Assembly (NCBI GenBank): GCA_048594975.1
Contig: JBMDXQ010000119.1
Coordinates: 1 to 64,000, forward strand
Source of the DNA: JBMDXB01 sp048594975
GTDB taxonomy: Bacteria; Acidobacteriota; Vicinamibacteria; Vicinamibacterales; 2-12-FULL-66-21
Direction: 5' to 3'
Length of the DNA: 64,000 bases
Positions 16,006 to 26,800 of this stretch are shown here, in pieces. The notes beneath the pieces were generated by a model that had not been told where the DNA came from, did no database searches, and was given only the letters and a program-made list of their open reading frames with translations. Every line of letters begins with the position of its first letter. The stretch's first letter is position 1. Both the position numbers and the translations under genes were made by a program.

Positions 16006-16947
16006 TCAAGCCCCGGAACGCTCGACGGCGACGATGCGAAAACCGATGTGATCGGACCGCCGGTGCGGTTCGTAGCGCAGGCGGCACGCCGAGCGGCACG
16101 CCCACCCCTCCTCGATCCAGGCGCCGCCGCGGCGAACGCGCGAATACGTCCCGTCGCGGTTGGGCACGCCTTTCGACTCGCAGAGATCCGGGTCGCTCCC
16201 GCCTGGCAGCCGCGCGTGGTAGTAATCGCGGCACCATTCCCACACATTGCCGTGCATGTCATGGAGGCCCCACGGATTGGCCGGGTAGCTGCCGACCTTC
16301 CGGCCGCGGCCGCGTGCGCGAGCGGAACGATCCACCGACTCGCCGCCGAAGTTGGCCTGATGCAGGCCGAGCGTGTCGCCAAAGGACGTCGCCGTGATGG
16401 TGCCGGCTCGGCAGGCGTACTCCCATTGCGCCTCGGTCGGTAGTCGAACTCCCAGCCTGCGGGCAGCGCGCCAGAGCGGCTGTAGAGCCCGAGTCAGTTC
16501 CGAACAGAAGGTCTCGGCCTCATGGAAGTTGATCCAGTAGACAGGAAACTCGTCGCCCTCTCCGAACGCTGCGGACGGAAGTCTGTCCGGAAACCGGCCG
16601 ATCACTCGCCTCCATTGTCCCTGGGTGATCTCGTGTTTCGCCGTCCAGAAGCCTTTGGTGAGGATGACTTCCACCTGGACTTCGTCGGGCCGGTGTCCGC
16701 GCTCGGTTGGCGGGCTGCCCATCACGAAATGTCCGGGCGGACACCAGCAGAGCCTGATCCCGTCTACGACCCGTTGCTCGCCGGCACCGCCACCTCGAAA
16801 CGATGGCTCCTGTGCCAAACCCGATGCAGCCGCATGGCCGCTCCCGACGACATGCGCGATGGCTGCTGATGATCCGTAGCGGGTGACGGCGACCGCGCCG
16901 GCACTCGTGGCGAGATCTTTGAGGAACGTCCGACGGCTCGTTCGCAT
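16006..16947 (-). CDS. Tat-exported SUMF1/FGE-fold protein
   Basis: A 313-residue protein with a twin-arginine signal (RTSRRTFLKDLA) and a formylglycine-generating-enzyme-fold domain from about residue 60. Family marks include FVMGSPPTERGHRPDE, EITQGQW, LPTEAQWEYACRAGT, GLHDMHGNVWEWC and RVRRGGAW. The C-terminal segment reads ACRSACR and lacks the spaced Cys pair (GGSFLCxxxxC) of true sulfatase activators. It is therefore more likely one of the broad SUMF1-like proteins than a sulfatase maturase. No sulfatase gene is nearby. ATG at 16947 opens the Tat signal. Confidence 0.85.
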   Translation of the reverse strand: MRTSRRTFLKDLATSAGAVAVTRYGSSAAIAHVVGSGHAAASGLAQEPSFRGGGAGEQRVVDGIRLCWCPPGHFVMGSPPTERGHRPDEVQVEVILTKGFWTAKHEITQGQWRRVIGRFPDRLPSAAFGEGDEFPVYWINFHEAETFCSELTRALQPLWRAARRLGVRLPTEAQWEYACRAGTITATSFGDTLGLHQANFGGESVDRSARARGRGRKVGSYPANPWGLHDMHGNVWEWCRDYYHARLPGGSDPDLCESKGVPNRDGTYSRVRRGGAWIEEGWACRSACRLRYEPHRRSDHIGFRIVAVERSGA

Positions 16948-17054
16948 GATCCTTGGACGACTGGCTTGACGTGATGGCTTCCCGTATCGAATCGGGCGTG
17001 CACGCACGCCTCGAATCCGCGGTGACCGCGGCGGCGGATGCGGGCAGGAGCTTG

Positions 17055-18308
17055 TCAGCGTTCCGGCGCGCGATCGATCTGCATGGGGCGGCCCTTCTGG
17101 ATCCGCTTAATCTGATCGTCCACCGCCCGTACCGCTTCGGTTGTCGCGTGGAGGCCGACGTCGATCGCGAAGCGGCGGGTGTCGCCCGGGTTCAGCTTCG
17201 GAACCCGTCCGGCTTCGCGTTCGAGCCGGCGCGTGTAGGGAAAGCCGGTGCCGGGCTCGAGGCCCGTGACATACCCTTCTTCGAGCGCAGTGAGGTTCTT
17301 CCAGAGCGTGACGTAGGGGAGCTCCGCCACCGCAAAACCCATCGACACCGCACGATCGCCCGTGGCGTTGCGCAGCATCAGCATGCTGCGACCGTCGGGA
17401 TCGGCGTAGGGATGCAGGTTGTAGACCTGCTCGATGAATCCCCGCACCGGCCCGGCATACTCGGCGTAGGTCGCGACATCCTTGGCCGCGTGCGAGTTGA
17501 ACGGCGTCACGCGCTGGATGGCGGCAGAGAAGCGCGAGCCTGCGCCGAGCAGCGGCGGACCGTAGTTGACGTGGTACAGGATCTGGAACTCCTGCTCGAA
17601 GGCGCCGCGGTTGGTGAGCGCGTCCTCGATCCGGAACGTCCGGCTCCCAGGCTCGGTCCAGACCTCGGTCCAGAGCTCCAGCTTGGGACCGTAGAACGCC
17701 CGCTCGTCGACGCGGCCCCTTACCCGGATGCGCGGCCGCGGCTCGCGCTCTACGATCACCTCCACTTCTGACGCCGGGATGTTCGCCACCTTCCCGTGGA
17801 GCGTGAGGTTCATCTCAGCCTGATCGCCGACATTGTTGATGAAGCGATCCTGGCCCGGATGGCCCGCCCATTCGAGCCCACAGCGTGCCATCCACTCGTT
17901 GAAACCCTCGAGCCACCCGAGGCCGCCGCGTGCCTCGAGGTTCACGTACTTCGGGTGCACGACTTCCCGAACCGGTGAATCCCAGCCCAATCTCAGGTCG
18001 CCCGCGACGACACGCAGGATCCCCATGCCGCGGGTCGGCACGAGCGTGATCGTCATCCGCCCGTTGTCGATCACGATCAGGTCGACGCCCTCCTGTTTCC
18101 CCCCGTGCAGTCGCTGCTGCCGCACCGACCATGGGACGCCGGGAGCGACCGCCGTCTCGCGGCCGCTGATCTGCCAGTTGCCGACGTCGATGTTCTGCTC
18201 GACGCTCGTGAGCACGTAGCGCGCCCCCTGCGCCGAGCGGGGCTCGTCCGGGGCCGCCAGGCTCACGGTGACGACAACCAGCGGGAGGAGGAGGTGCGTG
18301 CAGCGCAT
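17055..18308 (-). CDS. exported DUF4432 (aldose-epimerase-fold) protein
   Basis: A 417-residue protein with a signal peptide (MRCTHLLLPLVVVTVSLA) and the galactose-mutarotase-like fold of DUF4432. Family traits are LVPTRGMGIL near residue 90, GLGWLEGFNEWMARCGLEWAG and a His-rich end of the NVNYG-type strand (LYHVNYGPPLLGAG). Aldose-epimerase members bind free sugars; DUF4432 function is not settled. The ATG at 18308 is chosen for the signal peptide. It stands alone, 240 bases downstream of the NtrX-like gene on the same strand. Confidence 0.8.
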   Translation of the reverse strand: MRCTHLLLPLVVVTVSLAAPDEPRSAQGARYVLTSVEQNIDVGNWQISGRETAVAPGVPWSVRQQRLHGGKQEGVDLIVIDNGRMTITLVPTRGMGILRVVAGDLRLGWDSPVREVVHPKYVNLEARGGLGWLEGFNEWMARCGLEWAGHPGQDRFINNVGDQAEMNLTLHGKVANIPASEVEVIVEREPRPRIRVRGRVDERAFYGPKLELWTEVWTEPGSRTFRIEDALTNRGAFEQEFQILYHVNYGPPLLGAGSRFSAAIQRVTPFNSHAAKDVATYAEYAGPVRGFIEQVYNLHPYADPDGRSMLMLRNATGDRAVSMGFAVAELPYVTLWKNLTALEEGYVTGLEPGTGFPYTRRLEREAGRVPKLNPGDTRRFAIDVGLHATTEAVRAVDDQIKRIQKGRPMQIDRAPER

Positions 18309-18546
18309 GCGACATGATACGAGCTTCGAGCCGGGCACCTCGTTCAACCTGCGTCGTGAACTCCGTGCGCTACCGCGGCGTATCCGGCTGGCCCGGGAAC
18401 CGTCACCCGCGTCGAGTGACGGGGTCTGACGTGTCCCGGAGGACCAGTGCCGAGGCCTGCACCGGTCCGTGTGGCTCCATGCCACACCAGCAATCGAGCG
18501 GTCGAATCCGGCCCAAGCATCGCCGGAAGGGGCTACTGACACCCGG

Positions 18547-19895
<1,349 letters not shown>

Positions 19896-19899
<4 letters not shown>

Positions 19900-21335
19900 T
19901 TCGTCAGCTCCACGCGATCGGCGCACGAGGCCGCCGCCAGGGTGACCCTGAACGCGGCGCCGCCGAGCTCCCCGGGCGTAATCGTGAGGTCGCCGCCCGA
20001 GAGCAGCGCGTTCTTCTTCGCGATCGACAGGCCGAGCCCCATGCCGTGCTTCTTGAAGGTGATCGTCGGCTCGAACAGGGTCGCCGCGGCTTCGTCGCTC
20101 AGGCCCGGTCCCGAGTCGTGCACGTCGATGTGGACCCGCTCGTCCTCGGCGCGCGTCCGCACCAGGACCGTGCCGGCGCTTCCCGCCGCCTCGGCGGCGT
20201 TTTGCAGCAGGTTGGTGAGAATGCCCTTGACGAGGTCCGCTGCCGCGCGCACACAGGGAGCACGGCCGTCGGTGTCGACGCGGCAGATCGTGCTCGGGTA
20301 CACGCGGTTCAGCAGCGTCACACGCTCGCGGACCAGTGCGTTGATGTCGAGGGTTTCCGGGTCGACGGGCGGCTCGGCCGCGAACTCCGAGAACGCCCGC
20401 ACCCGGCGCTCGAGCGATTCGATTTCGCTGACGACGATCTGCACCGCCTGGTCGACGAACGCGCGATCGTGCGCCGGCTGCCGCGCCTGCATCTCCTCGA
20501 CGATCAGCCGGATGGGCGTCAGGGAGTTCTTCAGCTCGTGGGCGGTCTTGCGGGCGAGCGACTGCCAGCTCGCCATCCGCGCGAGATGGACGAGCCGATC
20601 GCGGCTCTCCTGCAACTGGTCCGCCATCCGGTTGAACGCCTGCACCGCACGCCCGACTTCGTCGCGCGGCGCGCGAGCGCCGTTGCGCTCCTCGAGCCGC
20701 CGCGACCAGTCACCGGCCGCGAAATCGGTCAGCGCGGCGGTGAGTTGCTGGACCGGGTGGCTGATGCGACGGGCGATGACCACCAGCGGCAGCAGCGACA
20801 TCAGCCAGGCGGCCCCGAGGAGCACGAGCAGCGCGAGCGTGAAGCCGCGCCGGAGATCGCGCGCATCGATGGCGTCCACCAGATCCCGTGTCTGGCGAAG
20901 CTGCGCGGACAGTTGCTCCATCCTGATGCCGTGCAGGTCGCGGCTGTAGGTCTCCACGCCCGGCTGGCCCGGACGGTTCGCGCGCCGCATGTACTCGACG
21001 CGGTCCCCGCCGGGGCCCGAGACGCCGAAGCGTTCCTGCTCCCCGCTCTCCCAGAAGGCGCGGACCGACTCCGGCCAGCGCGATGCGTCCGCCGGCACGT
21101 AGGTCGTCGGCTTCACCCGTCCGGCGAGGGCGTCGTCCTTGAGCGCGTCGCGTTCGCGCTGGTAGAACTGACGCACGGTCGCTTCGAGGGTGCGCGAGAG
21201 CCGATCGAGTTCTCCCGTCGTCGCGTATCGCAGGCTGCGTTCGAGCAGCGACGTGGTGATCCAGACGGTTGCCGCCAGCGGCAGGAGCGTCGCGGCGAGA
21301 AAGGCAGCGATCAGGCGGTTGCGAAGCCGGTTCAT
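19896..21335 (-). CDS. NtrY-like membrane sensor histidine kinase
   Basis: A 479-residue kinase. One membrane helix lies near residues 8-28 and a second near 165-185, bracketing a periplasmic sensor of about 130 residues. HAMP follows (RRISHPVQQLTAAL), then the His box ARKTAHELKNSLTPIRL and the ATPase domain (NLLQNAAEAA, DSGPGLS, KKHGMGLGLSIAKK). The architecture matches NtrY-type kinases paired with NtrX. It overlaps the DUF4390-like gene by four bases and the regulator by a few bases, so the three are coupled. The sensed signal is unknown; the envelope-gene context hints at outer-membrane state. Confidence 0.92.
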
Positions 21336-21958
21336 GGCGGCAAAGAAGACGACGCGGTGCTGCCGCGCCGGGGCAGCCGGAAGGGTCCGGCCTCGAGCGC
21401 GTCGCTCGACGACTCCGACCCGCGGCGCCGGCTCAGCGCGTCGATCAGCGCCTGCAGCGTGAAGGGCGACCCCTCGTCGTCCTGACCGGCGGCGCCGTCG
21501 CCGCCCAGTATGCGGTACTCGAGACGAATCCAGAACGGCGCGTCGGGACCGAGCCGACCGAGCGCGTCGAGGGAAATCTCCAGCTGGTCGAGGCACCAGG
21601 CGACGACGGCGGCGGACGTCAGGTGCGAAATCCTCCGGGGCCGCGGCTCCACGGTCGCCGCAGCGAATCGCTCCTCCCAGAGATCGTAACTGAGCGCGAA
21701 GATCCGACGGGCTGCCGCGAAAGGGGACTGGCCCTGTCCCGGCATTGCCGTGAACGCGATCTCGACGCGTACCGAGCGACCGTCCTTGAGGCGGTCGAGC
21801 GGCGGGCCCTTCAGGAAGGTGAACTCGGGCGCGCGGATCTTCAATGCGCCGCCGGCCGTGGTCACCGTCACGGGCTGTCCGAGCGCCGGCGCGGACGGCC
21901 ACAGGAGCAGCGCCAGCACGAGCAGCTCCGCGGGTCGGAGTGCGCAACCCGTCGGCAC
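21332..21958 (-). CDS. DUF4390-like exported protein beside an NtrY kinase
   Basis: A 208-residue protein. A hydrophobic signal segment (LLVLALLLWPSAPALG) is followed by a compact beta-rich domain in which VEIAFTAMPGQ, ALSYDLWEERF and a WCLDQLEIS helix resemble DUF4390, a family often found next to NtrY-like kinases. The GTG at 21958 starts two bases after the Omp85 gene stop and the end overlaps the kinase start by four bases. It could be a periplasmic partner of the kinase sensor. The DUF match is from pattern recall and not confirmed. Confidence 0.6.
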   Translation of the reverse strand: MPTGCALRPAELLVLALLLWPSAPALGQPVTVTTAGGALKIRAPEFTFLKGPPLDRLKDGRSVRVEIAFTAMPGQGQSPFAAARRIFALSYDLWEERFAAATVEPRPRRISHLTSAAVVAWCLDQLEISLDALGRLGPDAPFWIRLEYRILGGDGAAGQDDEGSPFTLQALIDALSRRRGSESSSDALEAGPFRLPRRGSTASSSLPP

Positions 21959-21960
21959 CG

Positions 21961-23490
21961 CTACCTCTGAATCCCCACGGCGCCCGTGAGCCGCAGTCCC
22001 ATCGAGACGATCGCGGTCAGGTTGTCGGTGTTCAGCGGGAAGCCCACGGTCAGGAACGCCGGGCCGCCGCGAAAGCCGAGGCCGGCGGAGACGCGGACCT
22101 CGCGCTCGCGGCGCTCGTCCCAGACCGATCCCACGTCGAGGAAGACGGCCAGGCCGCGGAACCGGTACTCGGCCGAGGCGTGGAACATCCGATCCCCGCC
22201 GGCAGGGGCAATGTCGTACTTGTCCCACCCGCGAAGCGTGCGGGTGTCGCCGAGCGCGAAGCGCTCGAAGAGCGGCGCGTCGCCCGTGATACCGCCGCCG
22301 ATTGCCGAGAGCAGTACTCGCTGCCCCTTCCAGCGATAGTGGTATGCCACTTGTCCGAGATACCGGCGGTACTCGAGGTCACTTTCGAAGCTGCGCGCCC
22401 CGGCGTGCACGCCGAAGCTCGCCTGGACGGCGTGCGTCCCTTCACCGGCGGCCGGCTCCCATCGACGGTCGAACGCAACGGACGCGAGGGCCGCGTTCGC
22501 CATCTCCGACCCGGTCGCGGGCGGGAGCGCGTCCAGCTCCGAGATGGCGACGCCCGCCGACAGCGTGAGTTCGGGCGTGACCGCGAACTTCACCAGCGGA
22601 GCAATCGTCGAGCGTTCCTCGTACGGCCGCGCGATCGGATCGAGCGCGAGCATGTCGAGCGTCGCGGCCCGCCAGTCCTGATCGAACGACGTCCACTCGA
22701 AGCTGGCGCCCAGGCGGTCGGTGCCGAGTCTTCTCGTTTCGAAGCGGAGCCCGAAGCCCGAGTACTCCTCGATCAGGTCGTCGCCGTGGTCGATGGCGAG
22801 AATCGGCGTGAAGCGGAAGTCGCGCGAGCCGATGGCGAGATCGAGGTAGCTGCCCCAGCCCTGCTCCGAGTGATAGACGACGTTCGACTGCAGCGGCTCG
22901 AAGCGAAGCCATCGCCACCGTTCGTTCAGCCGCGCCTCGTAGATCAGCACGATCCGGCCGGGCGCGCTGCCGCGGCGGATGCGGCGGTTGATGTCGTAGC
23001 GAGGAAGCGCTCCCCGGAGGCGGTCTTCGATCTGCTGCGCCTCGTCGGAATCGAGCCGCTTGTCCGTCAGCCCCCGAAGATCGTCTCGCACCGACTCGGG
23101 AACCTCGCCTTCGGGAATGCCGGTAATCTCGGCGCGTTCGACGACGTAGCGGGTGTTCACGTTCTCGTCCTGGCCGCCTTCGTGCGCGCGGCCGACGACG
23201 AACACGACGCGGACCTGGCCGTCGGGATCGACGAACGAGCGCGAGGCGGCGACGTGATGTGGCTGCTCGGCCTCGATGCGCGCCGCCAGCGCGTCCAGAC
23301 GTTCCTGGTTCAGCGGCGTGCCGGGCAGACGACGGATGTCGTCGGCGAGCCCGGGACTCAGGCGTTTGATGTCGAACCCCGAGACCTCCGCCGACGCGAT
23401 GACTGCTCCTTCCGGCGCGGGGGACTTCTGTGCCGAGGTCGCCTGGGGTGCCAGCACCAGGACGATCAGGATGGATCCGAGTGTTCTCAT
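21961..23490 (-). CDS. Omp85/BamA-superfamily outer-membrane protein
   Basis: A 509-residue protein with a signal peptide (MRTLGSILIVLVLAPQATSAQ), two POTRA-like segments in about residues 35-190, and a C-terminal 16-strand-type barrel. The lid-loop motif reads GDTRTLRGWDKYDI (LRGW in place of the usual VRGF). The chain ends in GLRLTGAVGIQR, without the common terminal aromatic residue. It is shorter than BamA (about 800) and nearer the size of TamA (577). It lies between the TamB-TamA fusion gene and the DUF4390/NtrYX genes on the same strand. It probably inserts or exports outer-membrane proteins. Confidence 0.85.
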   Translation of the reverse strand: MRTLGSILIVLVLAPQATSAQKSPAPEGAVIASAEVSGFDIKRLSPGLADDIRRLPGTPLNQERLDALAARIEAEQPHHVAASRSFVDPDGQVRVVFVVGRAHEGGQDENVNTRYVVERAEITGIPEGEVPESVRDDLRGLTDKRLDSDEAQQIEDRLRGALPRYDINRRIRRGSAPGRIVLIYEARLNERWRWLRFEPLQSNVVYHSEQGWGSYLDLAIGSRDFRFTPILAIDHGDDLIEEYSGFGLRFETRRLGTDRLGASFEWTSFDQDWRAATLDMLALDPIARPYEERSTIAPLVKFAVTPELTLSAGVAISELDALPPATGSEMANAALASVAFDRRWEPAAGEGTHAVQASFGVHAGARSFESDLEYRRYLGQVAYHYRWKGQRVLLSAIGGGITGDAPLFERFALGDTRTLRGWDKYDIAPAGGDRMFHASAEYRFRGLAVFLDVGSVWDERREREVRVSAGLGFRGGPAFLTVGFPLNTDNLTAIVSMGLRLTGAVGIQR

Positions 23491-23883
23491 GCCCGGCGTG
23501 TGAGCAAAGGATGGACCGGTCCTTAACCTCTTGATCATCAGGAACATCATCGAGCCAGGCCTGTGACCGTTCTTCACACCTGTGCGCGGGTGGCCACAGG
23601 GCGACCTCGCCGACAGGCGGGACCAGCCGCCGGCTGGCAGCGGCGGACTCCGTGCGTCGTTGTGCATGCCACGCGCAGCGTTCGCGTGCTACTCGGGACC
23701 TATCCGCTCATGGAAGTGCGCCCGCCGCTGACGACCGGATGCCGCGGAGTTCCGGACCATCGACCCGCCGACTCAGTACGGCATAGGTGACGGCCGTGCT
23801 CGAGCGCATGACATCAGCCCTGACGCGAAGGCCGTACGACTGGACGCTCGATCGGTTTGACGGCGCGGCGCCGGTGCGGCAGC
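23491..23883. other. 393-base gap inside the envelope block
   Basis: No convincing gene. The one clear motif is the palindrome GGACCGGTCC at 23513-23522, just upstream of the Omp85 start on the minus strand, which could be a regulator site. The interval is long enough to hold a separate promoter for the Omp85-DUF4390-NtrYX genes. Confidence 0.4.
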
Positions 23884-26800
23884 TCAGAACGCATGGCCGA
23901 GACTGAAGACCCAACGCGATCGAGACTCCCCCTCGCGAGGATCCAGCACCCAGGCGTGCTCGAGCCGTACCGGCCCGAAGGGGAACATGAAACGGAGGCC
24001 GGCGCCGGCGCTCTGACGCAGCGCATCGAGGCGCAGGTCCCGTACCAGCGCGAACGCGTTGCCGGTATCGTAGAAGACGCCCCCCCAGAGTCGCTTGAAG
24101 AGCGGGAATCGCAACTCCTGATTCACGATGGCCAGGGCCTGCCCGCCGAGCGGTTCGCCAAGGCTGGTCAACGGACCGAGCATGTTCTCCTCGAAGCCTC
24201 GCACCGACGATGCACCTCCTGCGCGGAAACGTCCGTCGAGCAGCAGCAGCGGGTCATCGCCCGGCGTGACGCCCAGGCGATACCCCTGCGCCCACACGAC
24301 CCTCGCACCGAACGGCACGTAGTAATAGAACTGCCCGAACAGCTTCACGTAATCGGCCTCGGAGCCCAGGGCGGTGAGCGCGAGCCCGGTGCCAACCGAC
24401 GCGAAGAGCCCGCGGTGCGGGTCGGTCATGCTGTCGCGCCGGTCGACGACGACCGAGTGGAAGAGACCCGCCCGGTCGCCGCCCACCGACTGCAGCGACG
24501 CGGGATCGGAGTAACGCACGCGTTTGAAGGTGTACCCCCACAGCATGCGCACGCGGTCCTGCCACTGGGGGCCGCCGAGCTCGTCCCGCCAGCGCTTCGT
24601 TTGCTGGAACGTGGCGCCGCGAACGCGGCCGAGGAACCTCGGGATCTCCGGCACGAGATCCTGATCATCAAAGACAAACACCTGGGTACGCCAGCGATGA
24701 CCGAAAAAGCTGGCAGCCTCGAAGGTCAACCCGAGCAGCGCGCGTTCGCCGCCGACCAGGCCGTAGAAACGGTATCGATGCGCGAAGCCGAACGGATTCG
24801 ACGCCTCGGCGGCAGCCCCGAACTGGACCTCGTCGCTCGTTCGGGTCGACGGGACATCGACAGCGGCGGCGTCGCCACCCTTCGTGTAGCGGACGCTGTA
24901 TTCGAGGGCGAGATCGGCTCGGGGTGCAAGGTCGACCACGATATCGCGCGTGCCGTCCGTCGCGCCCGCCGGGTCGGGCCGGATGTCGATCGAGCGGAAG
25001 ACGCCCGTTTCGGACAGCCGCTGACGGCTGCGCGCGAGTTCGGCGGGGCGGATCAGATCTCCAGGCTCCAGGGTCACGGCGTCGCGCACTACCGACGCGC
25101 GCGTGTGTCCCGGGCGCGCGACGCGGATCTCGCCGACGCGCATTTGTGGACCGGGGTCAACGCCGAAGTGGACTGCAAGTCCCCCGTCTACCGGCCGCAG
25201 CATGCCGGTCACTCGCGCGTCGAGGTAGCCCTGCTCCCGGTACCAGGACGCCAGGCGGTTTCGATCCTCTACGTACGCGCCGATGCGAAACGAATCGCCC
25301 GCCGACAGATCGAGCTCTAGCGGCGGGCCGTGAGCGGCTGCCCGGACGTACGCCGGAAGATCGAGCGAGACAACTCGCGCCCGGGGGCCTTCTTCGACTG
25401 GAATGGTGACCGTCAGCACGCCTGTGTTGGCGTCGAGATCCTGGCGTGGCGCGCCCGCGGCGGCCTCCAGAAACCCTTCGCGCGCGTACGCCAGCCGAAT
25501 CGCCGATCCCAGGCGCGTGCGTCCGTCCGCATCCAGCAAAGAGAAGAAGGCTTCGCTGCTGGTCGGAGGTAGCGAGGCGGTGAGCGTCTGAGCAGGCACC
25601 GCCTCGTTGCCTTCGAAGCGCAATGCGATCCGGCTCGCTCGCTGGCCTCGCCTGACCTCGAAGATCACATGCCGATGCTCGGGGGTGCCGGTCACCTCGG
25701 CCGTCACCAGGGCGGCGTAATATCGGGCCGCCTGCAGCACGCGGCGCACGTTGCGCGCGAGCATCTCGGCGCTCTCTTCGACCGGGAGGTCGGCATTCCA
25801 GCCCTGTTCGACCCGCCGCCTGGCGGCATTTCCCGGATCGTCGCCGCGCCACACGATGTCGAGTCGCGGACCGCGGCGGATCCTGAAGGTCACGTCGACG
25901 CGACCCGGGCCGGCCTCGCGGTCCGCGAACTCCACGACGGCTGCGAGAAAACCCTGACGGCGGAGCGCCTCGGTGAGGGCACGCGCCGACTCCTCGCCTC
26001 GAAAATAGTCGAACGTGGATCCTGACTCGAGACCGAGCACCCGGCGAAGGTCGGTGGCCGCTGCCGGCGGGACGCCCTCCACCACGAGTCGATTGATTCG
26101 CACGGCAGGCTCGTTCACCTGGCGCACGACGCCTCGCCGCGACCACACGTTGAAGCTGAAGCGATGGGCGACCCAGACCGAGTCCCCTTCCTCCGAATCC
26201 GAGATGAAGCGCAGGCGAAGCTCGCCGCCGGGACGCAGTTCGACGATCCAGCGAGGAGCGTTGCGGTCGAGCGCCTGCGAGTAGATCACGTACAGTTGCC
26301 TGCCCACAGGGACGCCGATGTTGAGGCGCTGGGAGGGGTTGGAATCGCGGACGACCAGGTCCTCTTCGCTCCCGACGTCGATGAATACGGCGCCTCCCAG
26401 GCCGCTCTCAACCGCTTCGCCCAGCGCGGCGGCGAGTTGTTCCGCGACAATGGCGCCGCCTTCCGAGACCGCCGTCGACGCGGTCCGGCCGGTCAGGATG
26501 AGCGTCGCGAGATCTCCCTGCGTCAGGTCGGGGCGGTTCGGTGCCGACAGGGATAAGCCGAAGTCGTCGAGCGGGCCGCTGACGTTCACCTCGATGAGCA
26601 CGCCGGTGACCTGCGTGCGTCCCTGAATGCTCACGTCGGGAGCGCGTGCCGGGAATCCAGTCAGCTCGATACGGCCCTGCGCAATGCGAAGCGTGGCTCG
26701 AGACAGTTTGACGCGGCCCCCCTCGCGGAGCACCAGCGACCCGCGGATCTCCGGCGCGAGGAGATCGCCTCCGATGATGACGGCACCGTCGACGATGAGA

